Positions 46,112 through 58,055 of a stretch of DNA of 64,000 nucleotides are shown piece by piece. The stretch comes from Nansenia antarctica (lineage: Eukaryota; Chordata; Actinopteri; Argentiniformes; Microstomatidae): NCBI GenBank assembly GCA_963989245.1, contig OZ022342.1, positions 22,256,898-22,320,897 of the forward strand, written 5' to 3'. Below the pieces are notes generated by a model that saw nothing but the letters and a program-made list of their open reading frames with translations, was not told the DNA's origin and did no database searches. How positions within the stretch are numbered: the first letter of the stretch is position 1; each line of letters begins with the position of its first letter. The translations under genes were made by a program, and so were the position numbers.

Positions 46112-46365
46112 AAAAAAAAGAAAAAAAAAAAAAAAAAAAAGACAATAAGCATGAATGTGTAAGAATGTGTTTAATGTTTTGAGTTGATATGTTATACATA
46201 TAAAAGAAAGTTTAAGGGTTAGTTCATAGTAAACATGTTTGGTTGTGTGTTTCAGTCAAATGCTTTAAGGACATAGCGGCAGTTAAGATTGTAGCTGATA
46301 CCTGTAATTTGTGTAACTTGAACTGTTAGCTGTTTGTTATTTTTCTTACCTCAAAGAAAGGAGGA

Positions 46366-46566
46366 TGTGACGATTGGATACTCCTACCACTAGGTGTCAG
46401 TAGAGGTCCTTGTTATAGGACAGGACCGGAGATGATGTAGTGGTAGTGACAGGACAGGAACTAATAGGTACTAGGTAGATGGAGTTGATGTAACCAGAGC
46501 ACGTGAATAAAAGTTATAAAAAGATTCTCATTGAACTGTTTCTCATTGAACGACACGAACAACACA
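46366..46566 (+). repeat. 3' LTR of the Mag-type element
   Basis: 201-bp direct repeat of 41929-42129, preceded by a polypurine tract. Confidence 0.95.
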
Positions 46567-46726
46567 GTACTCTGAGTATTCGGGATGCACTCATCGTCCC
46601 AACAACTCTCCTCTGTCTGTGTATCCTCTGAAAAGCACATTCCATCAACACTGATTAATAAAAGATCCCGTTAAGCAGGACAAATAGAGTTAAGACGAGC
46701 TGCTAGCCAAACAATGACTTATATGA

Positions 46727-46975
46727 AGCTAGCTAGCAGCTATAACGTAGACAAACAATGTTTGTTGTTAGCTAGCTACAGCTAGAACCTAGACAAACAA
46801 TGGTTGTTGTTAGCTATCTAGCAGCTAGGATGTAGACAAACAATGGTTGTTGTTAGCTAGCTAGCAGCTAGGACGTAGACAAACATTGGTTGTTGTTAGC
46901 TAGCTAGCAACTAGGACGTAGACAAACAATGGTTGTTGTTGTTAGCTAGCTAGCAGCTACAACAAATAAAGTAGC
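46727..46975. repeat. 43-bp minisatellite, about 5-6 units
   Basis: Units built from gtagacaaacaatggttg and ttgttagctagctagcagct repeat with a period of about 43 bp. It lies in the intron of the disrupted SANT/Harbinger gene. Confidence 0.85.
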
Positions 46976-47569
46976 TAGCTAGTTAGTAGTAGATTGGTAT
47001 CATACGTCTATTGTATCATATCATACCTTGCTCCTCCTGGATATTATCGCCCATCGTTGCCTCCAACAACGAAACAGCCGACCCCCTCGTTCCAGTTCTC
47101 CCGCAGTTTGCCGGTCTGAGTCCGATAACCGCATCGATAGCGTCGTACCACCGCGAGCTTTTCCAATCCACTCCACTGCTGTTGTTGTGGTCCGCTTCTT
47201 GAGTTTTTCTCTACACTGCCTGGGTGTCCTGTGAACCCCAATCTCCAGCAAACGGCGAGAGATTGCTTGGAAGATTTTCTCGTTGCATACGCTGGAATCC
47301 AGGTCTAGCTGAATTTGTTCTTCCGACCAAATAGAGATGAGGGCCTGGACCATGTTGACTGTCCAACTCGAAGAACTTTCTTTGTCCATAGTAGTAACAA
47401 GTAGTAGTAACAAGAAGAAGTAATTCTCTACTGTTGTTCAACGCTGTTGTGATATTTAAAAACGGCGGTTAACAGTGAACTGTATAAACATAAGATGACA
47501 ATGTTGTGACGATTTCCATTGACCAATCAACGGTGTGCAGCGTCACATGTCACACGCAGCCTGGCAAAA

Positions 47570-47694
47570 AGGTACCTTTTGCTGCCCCTCCCGAACGGGA
47601 ACTAAAAATGGCACGAGTACTATGGCCTGGTACGGCTCGGTTGGCAATGGAGAAAGGAAAAAGAACAGGACCGGCCCGGTAGTGGAAAAGCGCC
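47570..47694. mobile_element. Terminal region of a PIF/Harbinger transposon
   Basis: On the minus strand the end reads ggcgcttttccactaccggg and continues with ccgtaccaggccatag-like sequence. Ends of this style (cttttccact..., ccggtac...) are known from fish PIF/Harbinger elements. It lies about 180-300 bp upstream of the SANT-type exon 1, as expected for the accessory gene of such an element. The other end was not found. Confidence 0.6.
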
Positions 47695-47887
47695 ATTGGT
47701 GTCTCTGATAGGAACCCTGATCCACAAATATCTGTTTGACCTCACTTTTTGGAGTGAGGCAAAGGAGCGTAATGTTTAACATTATTGAGCTGTCTATTTG
47801 CCTCCTACCATAGACTCATTGTTACTGAGGGATTAAATAGCCTGCCATTGCTGTTTAGTGAAATTCAATTTATCAGGTCTCCTGGGT

Positions 47888-48835
47888 CTAAATTTGGACA
47901 GTGTATTCAGATCCTTCCTGATTAAATTTTGGACAGGGTCTGAGAGTCTCCAATCTGGGTTCCCAAATAGAAGGGTCTGTGAAGGGAACATGAGAGAAAT
48001 TCCTTTCATATTGGAAATAATCTAGTAATTTAAGTCTCCTATGGTAGGCCTGAAGGTCTCGTTTTAGGCCCGGTAAGTAATTATATCTCGCCTTCACCTG
48101 TTAATTGAGCTGTTTCAATAGGGACTGTTGTTGTTTGTCTAGTCTGTTGGAAATATGTATTAGAGGGATGTAGCATATGGCATATGGGAACTTTTGTTCA
48201 CAAATTTTCACTACTTGTTGTAACTGCTTCAAGATGGCGGCCCACTGTTGTCTGGCAAAACAGTCATTTAAGCCTCCTGCTATAACTATCATCTCTACTA
48301 CAGGATTGGGGTCCAGTTTCTCCAAGACATCTCTGAGGTGGTGGAATTTTGCTCCCGGGAAGCTATCTATTTGAATTCTCTCATCTTGAAAGAGAGGGAT
48401 GCGTGACAGGTTTATAGTCAGCTACTATCAAAACTGGTTTGTAAACCTCAAGACTCCATTCAAGAGTCTTTCTATTTATTTGTTGGTGTCTAAGAGGCTC
48501 CCAGCAACCGGGAACTCCCTCTCCACATGGCTGGTTGCCAACAATGTCAGTGGGGGACTCAGTTTGGACCTCACTTGTGATGAGAACATCTTTAGTGACA
48601 GCATTGTCTGTCATCACATTTGTCACCCCGGTATTAGCCACAACCATGTGGGAGGGTCCTTTCGTCGCAGGGGGCTCCTCGTCTGGGGAAGCAGGAAGGA
48701 TGGAGTTACTGCATGGGACTACCAGGTGGTTAATGAAAATAGGACATGTAGTGGCAGATGATGTATCCCGAACTTTTAGAGGGACCCCAGTGGTAAGGGC
48801 TTGTTCAGAGGACAGCGATCCTCTCCACGTCACCT
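47888..48835 (-). pseudogene. Retroelement ORF1-like protein with SGNH/GDSL-type domain
   Basis: Minus-strand pieces in order: 48381-48833 (low-complexity, then LEVYKPVLIVADYKP), 48101-48325 (LDPNPVVEMIVIAGGLNDCFARQQ) and 47888-48097 (YNYLPGLKRDLQAY). The block with GGLNDC and the preceding VADYK correspond to an SGNH-hydrolase fold seen in ORFs of fish retroelements. Two breaks at least. Whether it belongs to the LINE remains next to it is not clear. Confidence 0.6.
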
Positions 48836-48839
48836 GGTA

Positions 48840-49540
48840 AGAGTGATCGGCCAGGTAGGATGTAAACCAGGAGTGCAGAGCCAGAGATGCCCAATTCTGA
48901 GAGGATGGAGAGAAGGATCTGGTGGTTTACTCTGTCAAAGGAAGCAGACAGGTCAAGCAGAGTGGAGGGCCTCCATGACAGCAAGGAGGGCAGTTTTGTT
49001 AGAATGCCCAGCCTTAAAGCCGGATTGGTGAGAGCCAAGGGGGTTATTCTGATATTCTGATGAAGTGAGATTGTTAGTTAGATACAGCACATTCAAGGGT
49101 TTTTGGTGAAGTTGGAGGTGAAGTTGAGGAGGAAAGAGAGGTAAGAGTTTAGGTCATTAGGGAGGCCTGTTTTTCTCCATTTCCTCTCAGCTGCTTGGAG
49201 CTCAATTCTACATGCTTGCAGGGTTTCAGAGAGCCAAGGAGCATGTGGAGAGGATCATGCTGGCCTTGAGGTCAGTGGACAGAGAGAGTCGAAGGATGAG
49301 GACAGAGTGGTGGACAGGAGGGTGGAGGATGTTGTATCAGTGGATAGACGGGAGAAAGATTCAATAGAAGGTAGGGAGGATAAGACAGAGGAAGATAAAG
49401 CAGTGGGGGAGAGGGTACGTCAGTTGCGATGAGAAGATACAATGTGGGTAGAGACTGACTGGGAGGGGGTGGATTTGAGGGAAGGGAGAACGATACAAAA
49501 TAATGATCAGAAACTGGAAGAGGGGTAACAGTAAGTCAGT
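48840..49540 (-). mobile_element. LINE EN-RT linker and RT fragments
   Basis: On the minus strand 49340-49150 reads LTSRPA ... LQAAERKWRKTGLPNDL, the linker before RT, and 49038-48880 reads LDLSASFDRVNHQILLSIL, the first RT catalytic motif. The sequence between them is shortened and contains stops. Non-LTR, L2/CR1-like group. Confidence 0.7.
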
Positions 49541-49624
49541 CTAGCTGTCTAAAGCTCCGACCTAACATCGTAATCTTCGTTTGCTACTTTGCTTTGTTGC
49601 TTTGTTGATTTTATAGTTTTTATA

Positions 49625-49715
49625 TGTGGTTTTAACTATGTCTTGTAAGGTGTCCTTGAGAGCCTTGAAAGGCGCCCATAAATAACATGTATTATTATTA
49701 TTCATTATCTTATTA
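49625..49715 (+). mobile_element. 3' tail of a LINE
   Basis: gtaaggtgtccttgagagcc followed by aaaggcgcccataaat and a (tta)n tract is the 3' end style of a common fish non-LTR element. No coding part is attached. Confidence 0.6.
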
Positions 49716-50300
49716 TCTTTTCTTGCAGGTTGAGTTTTCTGTTGAATGTTACACGTTTGTCCACATTTACATAGTGAAATTGTCTGAGACATCTTCATGT
49801 AAAATTTACATTATGTTGGTGACCATTAGAACCCAACATGAGTTTGCAATATCAGTATTCTGTAACATTGCTTGTCGGTTGTGTTTGTAGCTTCAACAGT
49901 ATAAGAACAGTGGGGTTCTCGAAAAAAAAGCCTGGGGGTAATGTGGTGGATTCTTTATTGTAAATGACAAGAACTAGCTACCTAGAGACAAACACTGCTA
50001 GCCAGCAAGATAACTGACTAGCTTAAATTGCACTAGAACTATTGATCTATCAGTGACAGACATTTAAAGATCTAGGTTTTGACAAAGTGTTATATTTGTC
50101 ATATGACAATACATTTGTCATAAGTTATATGTATACTTTACAAACTGGTTGTTAGGCTATTATGGCCTTGACGTTGCTATAAGTTAAATGTTTCTGTAAA
50201 TGTCATCCATCCAAATTAGACAATGGGATTTTTGGAGTTGCAAAGTTTAGGTAATAGTATTCAGAATGATTTGTTCTCTCTACTGAGAATGTGATTGGCA
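49716..50300. other. Non-coding spacer before duplication block C
   Basis: No gene or transposon recognised. Similarity to the region downstream of gene B begins at about 50300. Confidence 0.45.
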
Positions 50301-50382
50301 GTCTACCAGTTTACTGTATTCAACTTTTTCATAATAAGTAAGGCAATGTGAGTCAAAACATAGAATTCACATTTATAAAGCA

Positions 50383-50388
50383 TTTATT
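50383..50388 (-). terminator. Polyadenylation signal of MMP13-like gene C
   Basis: AATAAA on the minus strand, about 290 bp after the stop codon, matching the position of the signal in gene B. Confidence 0.6.
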
Positions 50389-50677
50389 TTAATAGATATA
50401 CAGAAAGTGCAGACATGTAACTTCATTCACACATTCATATGCATTCACTCAACATAGTACATTAATGTTTTAATATACTGTAGGTTACGCTCTTAGCAAA
50501 CAAATAAATAATTTAGATACATTCATAAATATATATATATTAAAATAATACTTGATCAGTAAAAAGAAAAGAGTCAACTGAAATCTCATCACATGAATAA
50601 AAAACACTTTTTTGCCATTTGGCTACATTCATAGTTGTTCACTGTGGCTACTTATACGGCCTTTGAGAGTAAACGGT

Positions 50678-53600
50678 TTAGCAGCGCAGGAAGTAATTAT
50701 TTCCCAGGACACGGAACAGCCTCTTGGATCTCAGACTGTACTCAAACATGTAGGGTCCACTATAGAGGTAGGTGAAACCTGTAAAACAGCATCAAGTAGA
50801 GATTAGGGACATGTTGTTTTCTTTCAAACCTTTATTTATACAGGTGAAACAATAATACACAATATCATATTAGACAATTACAAGACAACGCATAAAAAAT
50901 ACAACACGGTAAAATATAGAAATCAATGGAGACCCGAGGAACTCTATATGGTATAAAGGTGTATTTCAGCATGTTTGGCTTACACCCTGTAATTAATGTA
51001 AATATTCCAGAGCTGTTTTCAGACTCACCTCGGACTTGGACTGCTGCAGTGACTTTCCCTGTCATGCCTGGGAAGCCTTCGTCGACCAGCTTGGGGAAAC
51101 CTTTGTCCATCCTTTTCCTGGCCTCGTCATAACTACAGAAAGCACAGGACCATAAGGGAGATTGTTATTCTCTGTTTGCCACAAACTCTCCCAACCATTC
51201 TTTGCTTTTCTGTCAGCTAATTCAATATCTAATGGCAATGTACAGCTCATAGAAAAGCAAATTATTAATTCAAGACTTTGTAATGAAGGACTGCACACAT
51301 ACCTATAGTAGTAGTCGCCAACAAAGAACAATGTCTTGCGAGATTCTTCATCATAGAGGGCAGCGTCAACTTTGTTCACACTACTGGGCAGACCCACACT
51401 CTTGAGGCTTTTGGGATAGCCTCTGACGATGTCATAGCCATAGATAGCCCAGACCTGACGATCTGCAGAATCATGGAAACACTGAGGTATGAATGTATGT
51501 TCACTGGAACAGGGATAGATATTCACACGTTGTTATGCAGAGATTTATGAGCCATTTGGGGACTCTCATACCTTTGAAGAGGAACATTCTGTCAGATTCC
51601 TGGCTCTCATATGCTGCATCAATGTTGCTAGTGATGTCGGGCCAGAAGGCTGTGATGAGGTTCTGCTCTATATTTCTGCTCTGAGGGTAGCTTCGCCAGA
51701 AGAATCTGAGAATGGATAGAACATCAAGACACATACAGTGAGAAGTCTATCATAGAACACAGGCCAGCTTTTTCTTGTATTGTTCAGTGGCTGTTGGTGA
51801 GACAGATTATCATAGATCAATAGTAACTGTAGCCTACTTGTCCTTAAAGAACATCTTCTCTCCACGCAGAGTGGTGACAGCATCCAGGACCAGAGTGGAG
51901 TCGCAGGCATTAGGGGTGCTGGGGGCTGTAGGTTGAGGCTTGCTTGTGTCCACATCTGGGTTTGGGCCTGGAAGACAGAAACACTTACAGTATTAGCTTC
52001 TGTGACAAATATGTCTACCATGTTCATAACTATTTCAAGATCATACAATTGGCCGACGTTTTTTTAAAATATTCACTCAAAAGCATCTGTCAGAATAGAT
52101 AATTGGATACTGACCATAGAGGGACTGAATGCCATTGATGTCGTCCTGGGGCAGAGAGAAGGAGCTGGGCTCCTTGTAGCTGTACACAGGGTACATCAGA
52201 GCTCCAGGGTCGTTGGAGTGGGACAGGCCCATGGAGTGTCCAAACTCATGGGCTGCCACCAGGAACAGGTTGTACCCTGTCATGAATAGAAAATACATGA
52301 TTACACCTGTTCTTTTTTATGACAAGCAGTTACCATTTATCAAAGCATTGCCCTACAATGAAACTAGTAGAAAAACAGTAAGTAAAAGTTTAGTGGCAGA
52401 AATGATGTTCAATAGTTGGATAGGAAGTCTCACCTTTGGATGATTTAAAGGTGAAATCCTCGTCTTCGTCAAAGTGGGCGTCACCACCAATGCCAGGGGA
52501 TGGGAAGAAGGCATGGGCCAGGGTGCCATCAGGGCCGTCAAAGGGGTAGAAGTCACCATGTTCTACAGACAGGACAAACCTTACTATGAGCCATCCGTGA
52601 ATATTATACCTGCATATCTGTTAACTTCCATAACACAGGAAATGTGTTGGTAATACTCGCGTTAGCTTATCTTCTTGTGCATTTACAAGTGTCAATCATA
52701 ACCCAGAGGGTGAATTAAGACAATGCAGAGGGCCTCAAATCACAACCGCTTAACTACTTGGCAAGCACTAGTATTCCACTGATGGCATTCAGAATGTGTG
52801 TTTATGGCTTTTTATATGTCTGTTTAAGTAGATGGTAATTGGTGGTTACCTCCACCACCAAAGGAGATCATGATGTCAGCGGTACCGCTGTAGATGCGTG
52901 TGAATCTCAGGGGCGTGACCTTGGCCCACACCTGCAGCGCTCTCTCTATGGAGTCATCCACCTCTGCCTTGGTCATATCAGGGGTGTAGTTCGTAATCCT
53001 GAGGGACACAGCATCAGTCAACATTACAAATCCATCATATCCATATCCAGCATATCATGATGTCTCATTCATTGTTCATCTGCACAACTGGACCTTTAAT
53101 GGAGTAGCTTATTTTACTCAAACGTCTGACCAACTGGCTGGTATTGGAACTATCATCTTACCCCAGTCTCCTTAACCTAACCATTACACTGTATGGATCA
53201 GTCTTATCTAACTCATATACCACCAGATGGTTCTGAGTCTGATTGAACTCTCACCTGTAGGTGAGCTTGTTGGTCTTCCACTTCCCCACGTCCGCGTCAA
53301 AGACGGTGTAGCTGGCAACGTCTGGTACACCACAGCGTGGCTTCTTCATCATGTCAATGGTCTCTGAGTCCAGAGTCCCGGTCACCTGGAGGCCGAAGAA
53401 CCTCTGCATCTCACTGAGCTTCAGACTCTGCTGACTGACCCCGCCGCGTCTGAGGAACGGCCCCTTCTGCTCCGTCAGGTTGAAGAACTTCTTCAGGTAC
53501 GTCTACAGAAGACACACAGCAAGAGATTCAGCTACAGCAACCTGTACACAATTGTGCCATTCATGTAGACCCTCTTGAGGTACTGTAAGTGTACGGGAGG

Positions 53601-53818
53601 CACATAGAGGGATATTTAAACTCTCAATAGAACCACATTGTTTTTCAGTATGTGTTTTAAATAGAACCACATTGTCTTCACATTAAATCCCTGCCTCAAG
53701 ATGTAAGAAAAAAACATACCTCTGCGAGAGCTTCATCTTGTTCAGTAGATGGCGATATTGGCTTAGCGTAAACGGCTACTGCCAGGCTGACTAGTATGCA
53801 CAGATTGAAAGTCTTCAT
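50678..53818 (-). CDS. mmp13: MMP13-like collagenase 3, copy C
   Basis: Complete ten-exon duplicate of copy B: exons 53720-53818, 53255-53502, 52850-52998, 52434-52562, 52115-52276, 51838-51967, 51572-51705, 51303-51462, 51029-51132, 50678-50778. Each exon has exactly the length of its counterpart, giving 471 residues. Signal peptide, propeptide switch KKPRCGVPDV, zinc site HEFGHSMGLSH and Met-turn are the same as in B. Differences are few except in exon 7 (first hemopexin blade), where about a third of residues differ (SRNIEQNLITAFWPD here against SSSAIQILITSVWPD in B). The exon 6 donor reads AA/gtagg instead of AG/gtagg, changing Arg to Lys at the junction. Introns also align with B. Likely the same collagenolytic role with altered substrate or inhibitor contacts (inference). 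Confidence 0.95.
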
Positions 53819-53871
53819 GATGCTTCTTCCTCAAGTCCGTCTTTCTTTCTGTTTGTATGGTGGCCGAGGTC

Positions 53872-53878
53872 TTATATA
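53872..53878 (-). promoter_or_regulatory. TATA box of MMP13-like gene C
   Basis: tatataa on the minus strand, 54 bp before the start codon, conserved with copy B. Confidence 0.75.
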
Positions 53879-53911
53879 CACTAAAGGCCAGGATGTTGAG
53901 CAACAACACAG

Positions 53912-53918
53912 TGACTCA
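53912..53918 (-). promoter_or_regulatory. AP-1 site of MMP13-like gene C
   Basis: Perfect TGAGTCA, about 34 bp upstream of the TATA box, as in copy B. Suggests both copies keep AP-1 control. Confidence 0.7.
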
Positions 53919-54536
53919 CGCACAGTGGGTTGTAAACACAGTGACTTACTGTGTGAAAAACACTGGAAGGAAATCGGGTTTTGACATGTCATCAGTGAAT
54001 GAACAATGAATTTTCCATACAGAGCATACTAAAAGAAATACTGCCCTACAGTATGTATTACAATTATGCTATGATATCATGTTTGTTCTACATTGTAGGC
54101 TATTCGTGTCGTCATTGTTTTGTAAACCGTATGGTAAAATAAAGCAACTCTTCAGACAAAACATACAGTATAAATTTAAAATGACAAAAAAAAAAAAAAA
54201 ATGTACTGCCATGGCATGTCAGACATATTATAAAATCTGTGATACATTTAGATAGCTTTAGTTATTTGTTTTATGTATAATTGTATAATTTTATTTTTAC
54301 GTCTCATTTCAAGTTTATGTGAAAAGAAACAATTTTTAAAAGAAAAAATATTTTTTATTAATTTGGCTCTATGTATGCTATAATGTATTTCTCCCTCTGA
54401 AAAGTATTTTAGTCATGCAGAATACACTATAACATTGAACATTGTCCTTGACCACGACAGGTGCTTTGATTCTTATGGAAGGCTCATCCCTCAACCAACT
54501 GATGCACATACAGTATTGCCATATACATATTTTGAT

Positions 54537-56660
54537 ATTTTTTATATTTTATTAAGGATCCCCATTAGCTAGTGCCGTAGCAACTAGCTAGTCTTCCTGG
54601 GGTCCACACATAAAACACATAAGTAACAATCATAGAATCAGTCTGTACTACAAAAATTATACATAATTCAGCATTGTGCAATGAATATAACCAAACTAAG
54701 TGATAGATGAAAAAGAAAATACAAAAGTGTAACGTATAAAAAGAACCGACATAACAGGGCCAACAATACATAAATATACAAATACATCTAACCTCCTTTT
54801 AGAAAATAAGATTTAAGTTTGGTTTTAAAACACAATTTACTGTGGGTGGTGTGGAGGTTCCTAGGCAGGTTGTTCCAGAAAGCTATTGACCTATAAATAA
54901 ATGACCGTTTTAATGCATTTGTTCTAGGCCGAGGAAGTACCAGCTGACCATTTCTGGCACCTCTTGTGTTGTGGTCCTGTATACTTTTTCTGTGGACTAG
55001 CTGTTTACACAAAAAATATGGATTTTTACTCAACTCAACAGTCTTCAACAGCACGAGTGAGCCACTGTAAGCCAGGAGAGATCAACATGCATGCTGTTCA
55101 CATTAGTTCGGACTGAGCAACCCAGAACCAACCGCGCCGCCCTGTTCTGGGCCACCTGGAGCCTCCTAATCTCACCTCTGGCAGCCGAAGACCAGACTGG
55201 AGAGCAATAATCAAGATGACAAAATACTAAACTCTGCACAATCTGACGTAAAAGAGGACGATCTACAAGGGATGCACATTTCCTGGAAATGCCGATAGCT
55301 CTACCCATCTTTGACACAGTGTTATTGATGTGCTTCTTCCAAGCTAGAGAACCATCTAGCGTCACCCCCAGGAGCTTGGCACTATCCGCTTGTTCAACGG
55401 TTGAGTTACATAAACCCAAGATGAGCTTTGGGTTGCAAGCCAACCTGAGCTTTGACCCAAACACCATGCATTTTGTCTTAGAGATATTTAGGACAAGTCT
55501 GTTCGATACTATCCAGTCATTTACTATGTTAAGTTCACTACTCAGGACCTCATTTAGCTGCTTGCATGACTGTGCAGCATAATGTAAGGTGGAATCGTCT
55601 GCGTATTGAACCAATTTGGCCTGCTGAGTGGCCCATGGCAGGTCATTGGTGAAGACAGAGTAGAGCAGAGGCCCCAGGGAACTTCCCTGTGGAACCCCAC
55701 ACTCCAGACTCCTGCTCTTGGACAGACTGCCATTCCAATACACCTGCTGTGACCTGGAGGACAGATAGCCATAACATTCAAGTTTCTCAAGCAGAAGAGA
55801 ATGGTCTAACACATCGAATGCAGCACTGAAGTCCAAAAATACAGCTCCAACCAACATGGTGTTATCAATGGCTCCGAGCCAGGCATCCGTCATCTGTATC
55901 AGAGCAGTGGACGTAGAATAGCCATCTCTATATGCATGTTGTGACTCAGTTGCCAGTCCGTTGACCTGAAAATAATCCTTAATCTGCACAAAAACACACC
56001 TCTCCATGATTTTGCATAATACAGGCAAGATGCTTATAGGTCTGGAGTTTCCTTCATTGAAGACTGATTTGGTATCTTTTGGTATGGGTGTAACCTTGGC
56101 CTCTTTCCATATCTTTGGACATCGTCCCTCTTGTAAACATCTATTTATGATATGACAGACAGGAATAGCTATAATGCTAGCCGTCATCTGTAACAATTTG
56201 CTATCCATGTTGTCAGTGCCAGCTAACTTACTCCCAGGAAGAGCATGGAGGAGACTTTCAATCTTACCAACTTCAACCTGTTCAAATTCAAATTTACAGC
56301 ATTTGTCTTTCATAATGATGCTCTTAATGATGTCTGTAGATATTGTGTTCTTTGAGACTTGCGTACTCTCCCTGAGCTTGGTTATCTTATCCACATAAAT
56401 GTCATTAAAATGGTTAGCAATATCACATGGTTTGGTTAGTACAATATAATTTGATTCAACTACAGGTGTAAGGACATTGGACTTTTCCCTACCCATGATT
56501 TCATTTAAAACATTCCATAGGTATTTACCTTCATGTCTTGCATTATATAACTTTTGTTTGAAGTACTCCCTCTTTTTCACCTTGTTCAACTTTGTAACAT
56601 GATTTCGTAAAGCGCGGTACTTTTTCCTATTGTCCATAGAACTGGAATACATTGATGATA
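54537..56660 (-). mobile_element. 5'-truncated LINE with nearly intact RT
   Basis: Minus-strand non-LTR element inserted in block C after the duplication. The 3' UTR (54537-54790) contains the reverse complement of aaggatccccattagctagt and cttcctggggtccacacat, found at the ends of a widespread fish LINE. The C-terminal domain is in frame 54788-55054 and RT in 55045-56730, with a frame break between them. The endonuclease is missing, so the copy was truncated on insertion. Confidence 0.85.
55045..56660 (-). pseudogene. LINE reverse transcriptase, long open frame
   Basis: About 540 codons open: linker (KREYFKQKLYNARHEGKYL), SRPISILPVLCKIMER, AVFLDFSAAFDVLDH (first Asp), CGVPQGSSLGPLLYSVF, YADDSTLHYAA (Asp pair), KLLGVTLDGSLAWKKH and the thumb. 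A frameshift at about 55050 separates the last ~88 codons (SIQDHNTRGARNGQL ... FWNNLPRNL). Youngest-looking of the LINE copies in the window by open frame length. Confidence 0.82.
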
Positions 56661-57350
56661 AGCTTGTGAAACTTGTGAAAATGTTTATATTATAGTAGCA
56701 TATGTACAATAACAGTAAAATGATGGTCATTTAAATGGCATACATTATGCTACATTGGCATCACCTGGGAAACCCCATGATTCCACAGTAACTTTGTCAT
56801 CATAGTGGGCGAGGTGATGAAGGTGAATCATATGTAGGGATTTAAAAAGTTAGCTTTTTCACTGCTCTGGATTCTCATTTCACCCTTCTCAATAAGGACA
56901 TGAACATTGAGTTTAACATTTTATTTGAAGATGTTTTAAATGTATTGCATGGTTAATGTACATGTTGCTGAAAGATCAAGCACACAAAACACGTTTTTTT
57001 AATGTACTTGGTTTGGTATCATGTAAACTTGCTCGACAGTCTCTAATGAGAAATATTGAAGTTGAATTTACGCAATGTTTTCAACAACCAGCTGTACTTT
57101 TCCTGTCATTGTTGCTGATAAGCTATGAAATACAGTTGTGGAAATGGAGAAGTACTTTTAGATTTCAGTCAGTTCCCACAGTCTTTCTTAATATTGGGCA
57201 ATGAAATGTCTAATGTTTTTTTCTGGTACAGTAAGGGCGACAGACAACAGCATCTGCAACTTGAGAAACAAGAGAGTACTGTTACTGTTACTGCTACTGC
57301 CTTTCCCAATGCCACTGAATGACAGTTGAGTTATTGAGTGACATTGATTC

Positions 57351-58055
57351 AGTCAATATGGATCTGTAAATGTTTTTCTACATGTATTTCCTGTTTAGAA
57401 TGACACATGCACATGGGAGTGAAAACCTGATTTGATTGAGTGTATCTTCTTCATTCAATTGCTGTGCAGCCATATAATTGGGCTTGAGGCCAATAGCTAT
57501 TGTTAGAGTGCAGATCACAAATTAACAAATTAACCTCTTTTGAAGACACAATAACAATAACAACTGACAAACTTTGATTTTGGAGTTTGCCGTCCCTTTC
57601 AGCTTGTAAACAAAAGTGTATTATACTATACGAGAATGTCACTCACTTGCCAACTATTTGTTTTGTCTTGAACACGTCAATGTAAAGAGAGATTTCTTGC
57701 AAAATATAGAATAATTGACAATAGACAAATACACCAGTTTTGGTGTCATCATCAAAATGGTGTCATAAAAATGTCATCATAACACAGTAAGTTCCGTCAC
57801 ATAAACACGCAACAATGTTCACCACTTCCCCAAGCACCTACCAATATTAAACTAATGATTTCAACTTTTCATGCATCATGAAGATTGTCCTTGTACGTTT
57901 CCGCTTAAACCATCATGTTGCGGTGGTTGCCGGACAGATGACAACATTGTCTTTCCCAGACGAGTTTGCCTGCCTTTGATTACATTTGCCCTAAGTTTGG
58001 ACACATGTGTTGCAGAAGACTTAGAGACTTTGAGCAGAGGAAGTCTACTGGATCA
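57351..58055. other. Spacer between block C and gene D
   Basis: About 0.7 kb; includes the 3' UTR of gene D near 58.0 kb. No other feature seen. Confidence 0.45.

Larger units (their letters stand above)
41929..46566 (+). mobile_element. Intact Mag-type Ty3/Gypsy LTR retrotransposon
   Basis: 201-bp LTRs (41929-42129 and 46366-46566) that look identical, TG...CA ends, target duplication gtact (41924-41928 and 46567-46571), a PBS-like tggtaccaggagt right after the 5' LTR, one uninterrupted gag-pol ORF, and a purine tract (aaagaaaggagga) before the 3' LTR. All the parts needed for transposition appear present, so it is recent and possibly active. Confidence 0.96.
41840..47389 (-). pseudogene. 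PIF/Harbinger-associated SANT/Myb gene, split by an LTR retrotransposon
   Basis: Exon 1 (47027-47389) starts MDKESSSSWTV and continues WSEEQIQLDLDSS ... HRTPRQCREKLKK, a SANT/Myb-like DNA-binding domain of the PIF/Harbinger partner type. A frame break near 47195 (apparently a deletion of about ten codons) precedes DHNNSSGVDWKSSRWYD and a splice donor at 47025-47026. Exon 2 begins at 46627 (acceptor ag at 46628-46629), reads EDTQTEESCWDDE, is cut at 46567 by the Mag-type element and resumes at 41928 with a Ser/Thr/Pro-rich stretch down to about 41840. The 5-bp duplication gtact at the two cut sites confirms the exon was once continuous. Confidence 0.72.
53990..57350. repeat. Upstream flank of the MMP13 tandem duplication, copy C
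   Basis: Aligns with 22080-22890 upstream of copy B, but is split by the LINE at 54537-56660. The stretch 57060-57330 (cgcaatgttttcaacaacca, ctttcccaatgccactgaat) is the distal match. A poly-A run of 17 lies at about 54185-54201. Confidence 0.78.
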
